64,000 nt of DNA, from positions 124,001 to 188,000 of the forward strand of contig NZ_CAJRAU010000002.1 of NCBI RefSeq assembly GCF_907165045.1, given 5' to 3'. The notes beneath the pieces were generated by a model. That model saw only the letters and a list, made by a program, of their open reading frames with translations. It did not search any database and was not told the origin of the DNA. The translations under genes were made by a program, and so were the position numbers. Numbering within the stretch: the first letter of the stretch is position 1; every line of letters begins with the position of its first letter. The DNA comes from Dyadobacter linearis. GTDB taxonomy: Bacteria > Bacteroidota > Bacteroidia > Cytophagales > Spirosomataceae. This document shows positions 1 to 9,055 of this stretch, piece after piece.

Positions 1-273
1 CTCAAACAAGGTGGTGACATAGCTTTGCGCGATACTTCCGGCATCCTCCGGGTCGTGACGGTATACGGTAAACTTGTAGCCATCGTACCTGTTGAGTCCA
101 TCCTGCGTACTAAACCACATAAAGCCACGCCGGTCCATCAGGATATCCGTCACGTTATTCTGCGAAAGACCCTGATTGGTAGTAATATGCCGGAACGCAC
201 GTTGGATTTTCTGGGCACTTGCGCTATGAAAGAACAATAGTAAAGCAAGGCACAATCGGAGATGTAGTTTCAT
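1..273 (-). CDS. Two-component regulator propeller sensor protein, N-terminal fragment
   Basis: Partial gene: 91 codons read leftward from an ATG at 273 and run off the window start without a stop. The first 20 or so residues form a signal peptide (hydrophobic core LALLLFF ending in SASAQ). The next part has the opening pattern of a periplasmic ligand-binding propeller of the Reg_prop type: LSQNNVTDILMDRRGFMW followed by TQDGLNRYDGYKF. In known family members this repeat region is followed by a Y_Y_Y domain, a transmembrane segment and usually a histidine kinase or LytTR/AraC output, often for polysaccharide sensing. None of that is visible here, so the output type is unknown. A perfect -7 promoter element lies about 95 bases upstream. 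Confidence 0.85.
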   Translation of the reverse strand, partial: MKLHLRLCLALLLFFHSASAQKIQRAFRHITTNQGLSQNNVTDILMDRRGFMWFSTQDGLNRYDGYKFTVYRHDPEDAGSIAQSYVTTLFE

Positions 274-368
274 CGATTAGTCAGCTCCGATGTGAAATTT
301 GACTCAACATTTTTAATAATTTGAGGGATTTAAGAATTAAATATGTTAAGTTTTGGAAACTAATTCGA

Positions 369-376
369 CAAAGATA
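369..376 (-). promoter_or_regulatory. Candidate -7 promoter element for the leftward sensor gene
   Basis: On the minus strand the sequence reads TATCTTTG, an exact match to the Bacteroidota -7 consensus TAnnTTTG. No TTG is found at the expected -33 distance. Transcription from here would give a leader of about 90 nt before the ATG at 273. Confidence 0.45.
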
Positions 377-465
377 TTTTAAATGTATAAAAAAAATCTG
401 TCTTTTATTATTAGAATACCTAACATTCGCCCGGCAGTTACGTCATCGTCTCCTGCCTCCACTCA

Positions 466-849
466 ATGGAATTTATCATTATAGATGATAGTGTATTCGA
501 CCTGTTCACGCAGGAAAAACTGCTCTTACGGAGTGGGCTGGCGAGTCACGTGCTGGCTTTTGCCTCGCCGGTAGAAGCGATTGAATATCTCAACCGGCAA
601 ACGGTTCAGATTCCATTGACCGTCATCCTGCTTGATCTTCAAATGCCCGAAATGAATGGATTTGAATTTGCCATGCAATATGGGCTGATCGACGAGGATA
701 TCCGCGAGCGTATCCAGCTTTTCATGATCTCCTCCACGGTTGATGCAAATGACTTGGTCCTGGCGGAAAATGATCCATTTATCATCAGGCTGCTTCCAAA
801 ACCTCTGGACATTCCTTTCCTAAAAAAGCTCCTGGCAGAACAGGACTGA
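466..849 (+). CDS. Single-domain response regulator (receiver only)
   Basis: 127 residues, one receiver domain with no output domain. Acidic pair D7-D8, phospho-acceptor D57 in LLDLQMPEMNG, S90/T91 at the switch position, and K112 in the KP motif are all present, so it should accept phosphate. Such CheY-like proteins pass phosphate in relays or bind a target directly. No histidine kinase is adjacent; the truncated sensor upstream is divergent and could be a partner, but that is a guess. The next gene, treY-malQ, follows after 56 bases and may be co-transcribed. The start is the first ATG of the frame. Confidence 0.9.
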   Translation: MEFIIIDDSVFDLFTQEKLLLRSGLASHVLAFASPVEAIEYLNRQTVQIPLTVILLDLQMPEMNGFEFAMQYGLIDEDIRERIQLFMISSTVDANDLVLAENDPFIIRLLPKPLDIPFLKKLLAEQD

Positions 850-905
850 ATACGCGGCTGGCATAATATTTAGAGTGCAGGTTTTCAGAAAACCAATAGC
901 CAGAT

Positions 906-3900
906 ATGAATTATCCTTCATCTACTTACCGCATTCAATTCAATACAGAATTCTCTTTCACTGATTTTGAGAGATTGATACCATACTTCAAAAAGCTTGG
1001 TGTGGGGGCCATTTATGCATCACCTATACTGGAATCTACACCGGGAAGTACGCACGGTTACGATGGCGTAAACCCGGGAGCGATAGACCCTGAACTAGGC
1101 TCGCTCGAAGACCTGCGTGATATCAGCGGACAGCTTAAAGAAGCTGGTATTAGCTGGTTACAGGATATTGTACCCAACCACATGGCATTCCACTCCGAAA
1201 ATCCGTGGCTGATGGACGTACTCGAAAAGGGTATACAATCGCAATATGCCTCGTTTTTTGACATTGCCTGGAACAACAGAATGTTCCACGGCAAGATCAT
1301 GGTGCCGTTTTTGACAAAAGACCTCAGCGAAGTCATTGAAGGCGGGCAGTTGCGACTCGACTATGCCGGCGACAAGCTGGTGATGGATTACGAGGGCTCT
1401 GTGTTCCCGCTAAATCTTCGGGCTTACGTCGCCATTCTTTCGTATGCAAGTGAGGATCAGCCGCAATCGGTGCAGCAACTGGTTAGCCAGTTGAAGGAAA
1501 TCAACGAAGTTGAAGAATCGCGCGCTTTCTCAGAAAGATTCAATGAGTTGAAATTACAACTGGCTTCGCTGGCTAAAACCGAGCAGATCGGCGGATTTCT
1601 GGAAAAGGCGCTGCAATACTATAATGAAGACCCGGCGCGGCTGAGAGAGATTGTCGACCTGCAAACCTATGCGCTTTGCCACTGGCAAGCTACCGAAGAG
1701 AAGATCAACTTCCGACGCTTTTTTACCGTCAACGGTCTGATCTGCCTCAATATGCAAAACGATGATGTTTTCGATGCGTACCACGAGTTGGTGAAGCAAC
1801 TGGTGAGCGAAGGAATATTCCAGGGATTGCGCATTGATCATATCGACGGCCTTTTTGACCCAAACTCTTACCTGAAAAAACTGCGGACAGCAGTAGGAGA
1901 GGAGACTTATATTATTGCTGAGAAGATCCTGGAAAAAGAGGAAGACATGCCGACCGAGTGGCCTATTCAGGGAGCAACCGGTTACGAATTCCTGGCGATG
2001 GTCAATAATATTTTCACAAATAAAAACGCAGAGCCCGCTTTTAGTGCTTTTTATCAGGAGCTCACGGGCTCGGATAAGACGATCCATGATCAGCTGTTAA
2101 GCAAGAAATCGGAGATATTATATGGTCACATGGGCGGCGAGCTGGAAAACCTTTACCAGCTATTTGTAGAGCTGCAACTGGCCGATGCTGAGGATTTGAA
2201 GGAAATAGGGAAGGAAGATCTGAAAGCTTTCATCGGCGAACTGCTTGTGCATTGCCCGGTTTATCGGTATTACGGAAATGAAATGCCGCTTCCAGAGGCA
2301 GATCAGACTGCGCTGAAAGCTGTTATCAGAGAAGTGATTACGTTTCATCCTAACCTGGAAGCTGCTGCGAACCTGTTCGAAAAATGCCTGATCGATACGC
2401 CGGAGCAGGAGGATGAAAACTACCAGGCGAGGGCGCTTGAATTTTACCAGCGCTGCATGCAGTTCTCGGGGCCGTTAATGGCCAAAGGCGGAGAAGATAC
2501 GCTGATGTACACCAATCACCGCTTCATCGGACACAACGAAGTAGGCGATTTTCCGGACCGTTTCGGCGTGCCGGTTAAGGATTTCCATAAGTACATGCAC
2601 AACAGGCAGAAGCACTGGCCGCTGGCGCTGAATGCTACTTCGACACACGATACGAAAAGGGGAGAAGACGTGCGCGCGCGGCTCAACGTACTGACCGACC
2701 TGGGCGAGATCTGGACTGAGAAAGTGAAGCATTGGCAGCAATTGAATGCGGATATCAGGCAAGATGCGCCGGATGCGAACGATGAATACCTTATCTATCA
2801 GACTATTGCAGGGGCGCACCCAATGCCGGGCGAAGAAGACGACGAATTTTTAAGCCGCTTGAAAGAGTACCTGCAAAAGGCAATGCGGGAGGGTAAGGTT
2901 AAGTCGAATTGGGCTGAGCCGAATGAGGCTTATGAGGGTCAGGTAAAGGATTTTGTGTCTAAAATTCTTGAAAAAGACAGTCCGTTCTATACCGACTTTA
3001 CAGCATTTCTGAAAGAGATCGCTGACTACGGTATCATTAATTCTTTGTCCCAACTGGTACTCAAATTCACTTGTCCGGGTATTCCTGATGTGTACCAGGG
3101 CTGCGAGTTGTGGGATTTGAGCATGGTCGACCCGGATAACCGTCGCCCGGTGGATTACGCCAAACGTGCTGATTGGTTAACCGAAGTGGAAAACATTGGC
3201 TCAGATGAATTATCGTCAAAATTGTGGAGTGAACGCTCGAATGCAAAGATCAAACTCTGGCTGACCAACCATTTATTTAAACTCAGAAACGAACACAGCC
3301 TGCTGTTTACAAAAGGTGAATATGTTGCGCTTAAAACCCGCGGTGAATACAAGCAACACTTATTAGCTTTTGCCAGAAAGAGCAAAAAAGATTTTTATGT
3401 AGTTGTGGTCCCGCTGAACGTTTCGACGCTTTGCCGCGAGCAGCAGACTACGTTTTTCGACCTGGATTGGAAAGATACCACCGTGGTATTGCCGGATAAT
3501 CTTGCTCCCGAATGGACAAATATCCTGGGAGGCGACCAGCTGGAATTGCAGGGTAAATTGGCTCCTGGTGAAATATTCAGTTCGCTGCCGGTTGCTATTT
3601 TAAAGGGATCCAAACCGGATAATGAACGTAAAGCTGGCGTGCTGCTTCACATCACTTCACTCGCTTCGCCCTACGGAATAGGCGATCTGGGGCCAGAAGC
3701 AACTGCATTTGCCGATTTCCTCAATCGCGGAGACCAGAAGATCTGGCAGATACTTCCATTAAATCCGACGGAGGAATCGCAATCAAATTCACCTTATAGC
3801 GCGGTGTCCAGCCGGGCAGGTAACCCGCTGCTGATCAGTCCGGATCTGCTTGCAAATGACGGACTTCTGGATCGGGAGTGGCTGGCAGGTTATCACCAGG

Positions 3901-5123
3901 AACCTGCTTCGACAGTAGATTTCAGTGAAGCCGAAGAATTAAAAACCGAGCTGCTGGCAAAGGCTTTTGAAAGCTATAAAGAGAAAAATGACGAGAGCGA
4001 ACGGGAAGCATTTGAGGAATTTTGTGAGAAGAATGCCGAGTGGCTTCCCGACTTTGTTACCTACATCGCATTGAAAAAAATGCATGATGGAAATCCGTGG
4101 TACGAATGGCCGGAGCAATATCGGGAACGTGAACAGGCTGCGATTGCACAGATTGAGGAATCGGAAGAGGATTTGATCAGTTTCGTGAAATGGCAGCAAT
4201 ATGTGTTTGATAAACAATGGAAAAATCTCCGGAAATACTGCCACAGCCTCGATATCAAGTTGCTAGGGGATATTCCTTTCTACGTTAGTTACGATTCGGC
4301 TGACGTTTGGGCAAACCGCAAATTCTTCCGCGTGGAGCCCTCGGGCAAAATCAGCGGGATCGCCGGTGTACCGCCAGACGCATTTTCGGAAGACGGCCAG
4401 CTTTGGGGAATGCCCGTTTTTGATTGGGATCAACTCAAAAACGAGGGTTACCAGTGGTGGATCGATCGCCTTGCAAAGAATATCGAACTATTCGACATGG
4501 TTCGGCTGGACCACTTCCGAGCATTCGCAGATTACTGGGAAGTGCCTGGTGGTGAGACTACTGCGGTAAATGGTACCTGGAAGATCGGGCCGGATGCGGA
4601 CTTTTTTGAAACGATCCAGAAAGCTTTGGGCAAGCTGCCCTTTATCGCAGAAGACCTCGGGGAGATCAGTCCGGAGGTATATAAGCTACGTGATAAATTT
4701 GCATTGCCGGGGATGAAGGTATTGCAGTTTGCATTTGATGAGAATATGCCACAATCAGATCATATCCCGCATAATTACTCGGCTAATTTCATTGCTTATA
4801 CCGGAACGCACGATAATAATACAGTAAGGGGCTGGTTCAAACAAGTGGCCGAAGATGGTGTCAAAAAGCGGATTGAAGCCTATTCAGGAAAGGAAATTAC
4901 CGAACAAAATGCTTACCGCGAAATGGCGCGCATGGTTTACAGTTCTGTCGCGAACGTGGCTATGCTTCCTATGCAGGACGTATTAAACCTGGATGAAACA
5001 GCAAAAATGAATTTGCCCGGGTCCAACGAAAACAACTGGGCGTGGCGCCTTTTGCCCGGACAGATTACTGAGAAAGACGAACAGTTTTTAGCTGAACTGG
5101 CGGTATTGTTCAATCGCGACTAG
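906..5123 (+). CDS. treY-malQ: Fused maltooligosyltrehalose synthase / 4-alpha-glucanotransferase (TreY-MalQ)
   Basis: One uninterrupted 1405-residue frame with two full enzymes. Residues 1 to about 900 match TreY (GH13): the start STYRIQF, the YASPI and STHGYD motifs, nucleophile D311 in RIDHIDG, acid/base E339 in IIAEK, and a late region with PGIPDVYQG. TreY converts the reducing end of maltodextrin to a trehalose unit. Residues about 905-1405 match MalQ (GH77): LLHITSLASPYGIGDLG near the start, nucleophile D1202 in RLDHFR, acid/base E1249 in IAEDLG, and D1303 in THDNN. MalQ rearranges alpha-1,4-glucans. All catalytic residues are present in both halves, so both activities are expected. Both act in the cytoplasm. 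No treZ is next to it; a GH13 enzyme of branching type lies at 56.9 kb. Confidence 0.93.
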   Translation: MNYPSSTYRIQFNTEFSFTDFERLIPYFKKLGVGAIYASPILESTPGSTHGYDGVNPGAIDPELGSLEDLRDISGQLKEAGISWLQDIVPNHMAFHSENPWLMDVLEKGIQSQYASFFDIAWNNRMFHGKIMVPFLTKDLSEVIEGGQLRLDYAGDKLVMDYEGSVFPLNLRAYVAILSYASEDQPQSVQQLVSQLKEINEVEESRAFSERFNELKLQLASLAKTEQIGGFLEKALQYYNEDPARLREIVDLQTYALCHWQATEEKINFRRFFTVNGLICLNMQNDDVFDAYHELVKQLVSEGIFQGLRIDHIDGLFDPNSYLKKLRTAVGEETYIIAEKILEKEEDMPTEWPIQGATGYEFLAMVNNIFTNKNAEPAFSAFYQELTGSDKTIHDQLLSKKSEILYGHMGGELENLYQLFVELQLADAEDLKEIGKEDLKAFIGELLVHCPVYRYYGNEMPLPEADQTALKAVIREVITFHPNLEAAANLFEKCLIDTPEQEDENYQARALEFYQRCMQFSGPLMAKGGEDTLMYTNHRFIGHNEVGDFPDRFGVPVKDFHKYMHNRQKHWPLALNATSTHDTKRGEDVRARLNVLTDLGEIWTEKVKHWQQLNADIRQDAPDANDEYLIYQTIAGAHPMPGEEDDEFLSRLKEYLQKAMREGKVKSNWAEPNEAYEGQVKDFVSKILEKDSPFYTDFTAFLKEIADYGIINSLSQLVLKFTCPGIPDVYQGCELWDLSMVDPDNRRPVDYAKRADWLTEVENIGSDELSSKLWSERSNAKIKLWLTNHLFKLRNEHSLLFTKGEYVALKTRGEYKQHLLAFARKSKKDFYVVVVPLNVSTLCREQQTTFFDLDWKDTTVVLPDNLAPEWTNILGGDQLELQGKLAPGEIFSSLPVAILKGSKPDNERKAGVLLHITSLASPYGIGDLGPEATAFADFLNRGDQKIWQILPLNPTEESQSNSPYSAVSSRAGNPLLISPDLLANDGLLDREWLAGYHQEPASTVDFSEAEELKTELLAKAFESYKEKNDESEREAFEEFCEKNAEWLPDFVTYIALKKMHDGNPWYEWPEQYREREQAAIAQIEESEEDLISFVKWQQYVFDKQWKNLRKYCHSLDIKLLGDIPFYVSYDSADVWANRKFFRVEPSGKISGIAGVPPDAFSEDGQLWGMPVFDWDQLKNEGYQWWIDRLAKNIELFDMVRLDHFRAFADYWEVPGGETTAVNGTWKIGPDADFFETIQKALGKLPFIAEDLGEISPEVYKLRDKFALPGMKVLQFAFDENMPQSDHIPHNYSANFIAYTGTHDNNTVRGWFKQVAEDGVKKRIEAYSGKEITEQNAYREMARMVYSSVANVAMLPMQDVLNLDETAKMNLPGSNENNWAWRLLPGQITEKDEQFLAELAVLFNRD

Positions 5124-5181
5124 TATTTTCACAACGCTGCACTTACTTTGTGGTTTGTAAATGTATTTGTCCTTTTGAATT

Positions 5182-5655
5182 ATGGGTTTGGTGAAAACGA
5201 CTTCGGTTATCCGGTTACTGGTATTGTTAGCTGTGATTGTCTCTTGTCAGCAAAAAGCAGACAGTCCGGAAGAAGCTGCTGAGTTGCTTATCTCTTCTCC
5301 CAAATGGAAAATTGATGAAATACGGGTGAATGATGTCGCTACGTTTCAGAATGGAAAAATGACGCAGCAGTTTGGCGGCATCGATTTCCAGCGGTACATG
5401 GAAGTGGTCGAGATCAAAAAGGGCGGGACTTTTTCTGGGGTATTCAAAGGCGAAACCAAACCTTTTTTGCTGGAATGGAAAGCCAATGAGAAGAATATCC
5501 TGGTAGGGTTGCCAGGTGCCAAGCCTTCTCCCAGCGACTGGTCCATCTCGCCCGCCGACGTGACCAAAGAATCATTTTCCATGAAAACCCAAAGCACCGC
5601 CTACGACTATCCGAATGTTACCAGAATTGTGCTGAAGTTTAAGGCAGAGAAATAA
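5182..5655 (+). CDS. Small lipoprotein of unknown function
   Basis: 157 residues. The N-terminus has a hydrophobic core (IRLLVLLAVIVSC) ending in a lipobox, with C22 as the predicted lipidated cysteine, so the protein is likely attached to a membrane facing the periplasm or surface. The mature part is a short beta-rich domain with patterns such as PKWKIDEI and GGTFSGVFKG, which recall lipocalin-like domains of Bacteroidota lipoproteins, though I cannot assign a family. It follows treY-malQ by 58 bases with no clear terminator. Function unknown. Confidence 0.75.
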   Translation: MGLVKTTSVIRLLVLLAVIVSCQQKADSPEEAAELLISSPKWKIDEIRVNDVATFQNGKMTQQFGGIDFQRYMEVVEIKKGGTFSGVFKGETKPFLLEWKANEKNILVGLPGAKPSPSDWSISPADVTKESFSMKTQSTAYDYPNVTRIVLKFKAEK

Positions 5656-5679
5656 TTTGAGAAAATTAACCGGAGTCCA

Positions 5680-6252
5680 GTGCCGACATTATACATAATC
5701 GCGGGTTGCAATGGTGCTGGCAAAACTACCGCCAGCTTTACAATACTGCCAGAAATTTTAAGGTGCCGGTAGTTTGTGAATGCGGACAACATCGCCGCGG
5801 GATTATCGCCTTTCAATCCCGAGAATGTTGCGTTTGAAGCTGGACGAATTATGTTAAAGAGAATTAAAGAGTTACTGGACTCCCGAGTTGATTTTGCACT
5901 TGAAACTACACTTTCGACCAGAAGTTACGTATCTACAGTCAGAGAGGCCAGATCGAAAGGATATTCAATTACACTCATTTATTTTTGGCTTGCATCGCCG
6001 GAAATGGCGATAGAAAGGGTTGCAATGCGTGTGAGAAAAGGAGGTCATTCGATTCCGAACGAGACAATTATAAGAAGATATCAGAGAGGGCTGGATAATC
6101 TCTTTCGGCTATATATGCCAATATGTGACAATTGGCTGATAGTGAGTAATGCGAGTGCTTCTCCTTCGACAATCGCAATTGGTGGACGTGACAATGAGAT
6201 AACCGTAACAAATGAAGATATTTGGCAACAGATCAGCCAATCGCAAATATGA
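5680..6252 (+). pseudogene. Zeta-toxin-like P-loop kinase gene interrupted by an in-frame amber codon
   Basis: A GTG at 5680, with GGAG just upstream, opens a frame that reads as a small zeta-toxin family protein of about 190 codons. Walker A is GCNGAGKTT (codons 9-17). The frame is cut by TAG at 5770-5772 (codon 31), in the middle of a conserved stretch: CR-stop-FVNADNIAAGL, where relatives of this family usually have a residue such as Glu (GAG). After the stop the same frame goes on to 6252 with the conserved RVAMRVRKGGHSIP segment. A GTG at 5776 could restart translation, but the product would lack the P-loop. Known zeta-like proteins phosphorylate UDP-sugars or other small substrates. A point nonsense mutation best explains the data; readthrough or a sequencing error are alternatives. 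Confidence 0.8.
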
Positions 6253-6425
6253 AAAACGAAGAAGAATCTTTTCAAAAACTTAGTGAGAGAATTGTTGCAG
6301 GTGTGAAAAAGGCCGTTGACAAAATGCTGGTCGAAAGCGCAGCGAGAAATGAAACTGTCGTAATTGAAGATCAGGAGGGAAAAATAAGGCATGTACCTGC
6401 AAAAGATCTGCTTAAACATGCCTAA
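6249..6425 (+). CDS. Small partner protein of the zeta-like gene (putative antitoxin)
   Basis: 58 residues starting at ATG 6249, which overlaps the TGA of the zeta-like frame (ATGA), so translation is probably coupled. The sequence is charged and helical at the start and ends with EDQEGKIRHVPAKDLL, a pattern like the short GK-x-x-x-IPA tail of small proteins paired with zeta-like kinases in other bacteria. A longer frame start at 6222 would lie inside the upstream gene and is less likely. The pairing suggests an antitoxin or modifier role; this is inferred from context. If the toxin is dead, this gene may now lack a target. Confidence 0.7.
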   Translation: MKNEEESFQKLSERIVAGVKKAVDKMLVESAARNETVVIEDQEGKIRHVPAKDLLKHA

Positions 6426-6435
6426 AACTAAATAA

Positions 6436-6477
6436 TACCCAGCCCCAGCCCGCTCACCAGCGGGCTGGGGCTGGGTA
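6436..6477. terminator. Perfect 19-bp inverted repeat, likely bidirectional terminator
   Basis: Two arms of 19 bases (6436-6454 and 6459-6477) are exact complements around a four-base loop CACC. The stem is very GC-rich. It lies between two convergent genes, 10 bases after one stop and 2 bases before the other. There is no long T-run, so it may act as a strong RNA 3' end or a pause site. Confidence 0.75.
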
Positions 6478-6479
6478 CA

Positions 6480-8336
6480 TTACTCCTTAATCGCAGTTTC
6501 TGCGCGGTTATCTATCGCCTGAGCGATTTTTACGAGCTTTACAAATTCGGACCGGTAGCCTTCTTCATCTTTTCCAAATGCACCTTTGGCCAGATTTATT
6601 ACGTTGGCGTAAGAGGCGTTTCCCTTAAATTCCGAATTGCGGAGCAGCAGACCGAATTGCGCAACCGCGCTTGCAAAACGTACATTTTCGGAGCTTGCTT
6701 GCAGCGACTTGGACGCATTTTTTACTGGTAGATCAAATAAGACACTCTCGTTCTTGTCGGGCTTTTTGTACCGCACTTTGATAGTGAGCATTTCCTCGGT
6801 TTTTCCGAGATCAGAGATATTCGTTTTCTGGTATTTCAAATCATCCGTTTTAGGCAGATATGCATGCTGGATCCCGGCTGGGACGATCTCGTAAATGGCA
6901 GTAACCGTGTGGCCCGAGCCCATTTCACCGGCGTCTTTCTTATCGTCATGGAACTCTTCATTCTTCAATGCACGGTTTTCGTAACCGATCAGCCGGTAAG
7001 CCTGCACGTGCGCAGGATTAAATTCGATCTGGATCTTTACATCTTTGGCAACCGTGAAAAGCGTCCCGCCGAACTCGTGCACAAATTCCTTCTGCGCTTC
7101 CTGAATATTATCAATATATGCGTAGTTACCATTGCCTTTATCTGCCAGTGTTTCGGCCAGGTTATCCTTGTAATTTCCCATACCGAAACCCATAACGCTC
7201 AGGTAAATACCATCTTTTCGTTTCTCTTCAATAAGCCGCTGCAAATCGCCTTCGCTCGAAACACCTACATTAAAATCGCCGTCGGTAGCGAGGATCACGC
7301 GGTTATTCCCTTTTGGTAAAAAATGGTCTTTGGCTAATTTGTAAGCTAGCTGAATACCCTCGCCACCAGCTGTCGAGCCGCCGGCTTCGAGCTCGTCAAG
7401 CGCCGTTTTGATCTTTACTTTTTCTTTGCCGGAAGTAGGCGGAAGAATAGTGCCCGCCGCTCCTGCATAAGCTACAATGGCGATCTGATCTTTTTCACGG
7501 AGCTGGTCTACCAATAGTTTAAATGCCTGTTTCAGCAACGGAAGCTTGTTTTCGTCCGTCATCGAGCCGGATACGTCGATCAGGAAGACGAGGTTGGAAG
7601 CTGGCAGATTCTCTGTCGGGATCGTTTTAGCCTGCATTCCGATGTGAAGCAACTTCAATCCCTTATTCCACGGAGAATCAGTGAGTTCGGTGTGGATTGC
7701 TACGGGATGTTCCCCTTTCGCCTGCGGGTAGGAATAGTCGAAATAATTGATCATTTCCTCAATACGGATTGCGTCGACAGGCGGCAGTTTTCCTGCATTC
7801 AGAAAGCGGCGCACATTGCTGTAAGAAGCCCGGTCCACATCGACTGAAAAGGTGGTAACCGCCTGCTGCCGCGCATTCTGAAATCCCGTTTCATTTATTA
7901 CTTTATAGTTTTCTGTATTCGCCTGTTGGCGAATCAATGTCCTGGCATTTCCCGCCGGTACCGACATGGTAGCAAAATCACTGGTAACCTGTTTTGGCGC
8001 AGATTCGTAGGCAATATTCACATCGCCGGGAGGCAGCGGCTGCGGTTGTAGTTCAATTTGAATATCGTTTGCGGCGGTCAACGGAACTTGTTTGGATACA
8101 AAACCGGCTGCCACAACTTGCAGTGATTTGGAATATGCAGGGACTGTGATCTTAAACTTTCCCGCGTTATCCGTCATCGCACGCACTTTTCCATCTTTCG
8201 TACTCACGATCGCCCGGGCGACAGGATTTTGACGGGTATCGCGCACAATGCCTGTTAAAGTCCGGTCGGGCAACAGTGCAAATGCACTTAGAAATAATGC
8301 AAGGAGTATTACGATCTTTCCTTTCATGGTTCGCAA
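6480..8336 (-). CDS. YfbK-like von Willebrand factor A protein with carboxypeptidase-regulatory-like N-domain
   Basis: 618 residues. An N-terminal signal segment (IVILLALFLSAFALL) is followed at about 24-95 by a carboxypeptidase-D-regulatory-like beta domain (LTGIVRDTRQNPVARAIV), then at about 142-225 the domain typical of YfbK proteins (FSVDVDRASYSNVRRFL), and a VWA domain from about 246 with an intact MIDAS: D254-x-S256-x-S258 in DVSGSM, plus ATDGDFNVG later. The C-terminal part matches the DUF3520 type. The domain set is known in Bacteroidota; the role is unclear but probably metal-dependent protein binding at the envelope. It is divergent from the ECF sigma gene at 8465, with 128 bases between them. 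M4 (8327) is an alternative start. Confidence 0.88.
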   Translation of the reverse strand: MRTMKGKIVILLALFLSAFALLPDRTLTGIVRDTRQNPVARAIVSTKDGKVRAMTDNAGKFKITVPAYSKSLQVVAAGFVSKQVPLTAANDIQIELQPQPLPPGDVNIAYESAPKQVTSDFATMSVPAGNARTLIRQQANTENYKVINETGFQNARQQAVTTFSVDVDRASYSNVRRFLNAGKLPPVDAIRIEEMINYFDYSYPQAKGEHPVAIHTELTDSPWNKGLKLLHIGMQAKTIPTENLPASNLVFLIDVSGSMTDENKLPLLKQAFKLLVDQLREKDQIAIVAYAGAAGTILPPTSGKEKVKIKTALDELEAGGSTAGGEGIQLAYKLAKDHFLPKGNNRVILATDGDFNVGVSSEGDLQRLIEEKRKDGIYLSVMGFGMGNYKDNLAETLADKGNGNYAYIDNIQEAQKEFVHEFGGTLFTVAKDVKIQIEFNPAHVQAYRLIGYENRALKNEEFHDDKKDAGEMGSGHTVTAIYEIVPAGIQHAYLPKTDDLKYQKTNISDLGKTEEMLTIKVRYKKPDKNESVLFDLPVKNASKSLQASSENVRFASAVAQFGLLLRNSEFKGNASYANVINLAKGAFGKDEEGYRSEFVKLVKIAQAIDNRAETAIKE

Positions 8337-8464
8337 AGTTTTAGTTTATTGACTGGATGCAGCCGCAAATGCATTTCCATAAATTCTTGAAAAATATTTA
8401 TGGAAAATTTTCAACTACAGCATCTACCAGCTAGCCGATAAGGTTTTTCACTAAGCATACACGT

Positions 8465-9055
8465 GTGAATTTTTTAAGGGTTTTCAGAAATAATGGAAAT
8501 GATGCGCTGACCGAGTCGGAGAAGCTGGCAGCTTACCGGCAGTCTGGTGATGTCGGCCTGCTCGGGACTTTGTATGCACCCTACATGGAAATGGTTTTTG
8601 CTATTTGTTACAAATATTTGAAAGCAGAAGATGAGGCGAAAGATGCGGTGATGCAGCTCTTTGAAAAACTGGTGACCGAACTTAAAGTACACGAGGTAAC
8701 CAATCTGAAAAGCTGGCTGCACACGGTCAGCCGCAACTATTGCTTAATGCAGCTCCGGTCGCAGCGCATATTTGTAACAGCAGATGATCAGGCTGGCCCG
8801 GAAGATTTAAGTTTGGCTTATCACATTGAAAATGAGGATTTTGATATCTCAGAGAAACATCTCCTTTCGCTGGAAAAATGTATGGAAACCCTGATCCGTG
8901 AACAGAAAGTGACCGTCGAGCTATTCTACCTGCGCGACAAATGCTACCGGGAAATTGCAGCAGAAACGGGTTTTGAGTTGAGTAAAGTGAAGAGCTATAT
9001 CCAGAATGGAAAGCGAAATCTGAAAATATGTATGGATAGAAATGGCAACTTTTGA
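8465..9055 (+). CDS. ECF-type RNA polymerase sigma factor
   Basis: 196 residues starting with GTG; no ATG is available in frame before region 2. Region 2 (about residues 33-68) reads LYAPYMEMVFAICYKYL then DEAKDAVMQLFEKL; region 4 (about 142-190) has a helix-turn-helix with YREIAAETGFELSKVKSYI. Sigma factors of this type direct RNA polymerase to a small regulon after release from an anti-sigma factor. The downstream membrane gene overlaps by 14 bases and is the likely regulator. No TAnnTTTG element is seen upstream; self-activation by this sigma factor is possible. Confidence 0.9.
   Translation: MNFLRVFRNNGNDALTESEKLAAYRQSGDVGLLGTLYAPYMEMVFAICYKYLKAEDEAKDAVMQLFEKLVTELKVHEVTNLKSWLHTVSRNYCLMQLRSQRIFVTADDQAGPEDLSLAYHIENEDFDISEKHLLSLEKCMETLIREQKVTVELFYLRDKCYREIAAETGFELSKVKSYIQNGKRNLKICMDRNGNF

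Noticed and set aside
5776-6252. Independent gene starting with GTG at 5776
   Set aside because: The product would lack the Walker A motif that is present in the same frame upstream, so an interrupted longer gene is the better reading.
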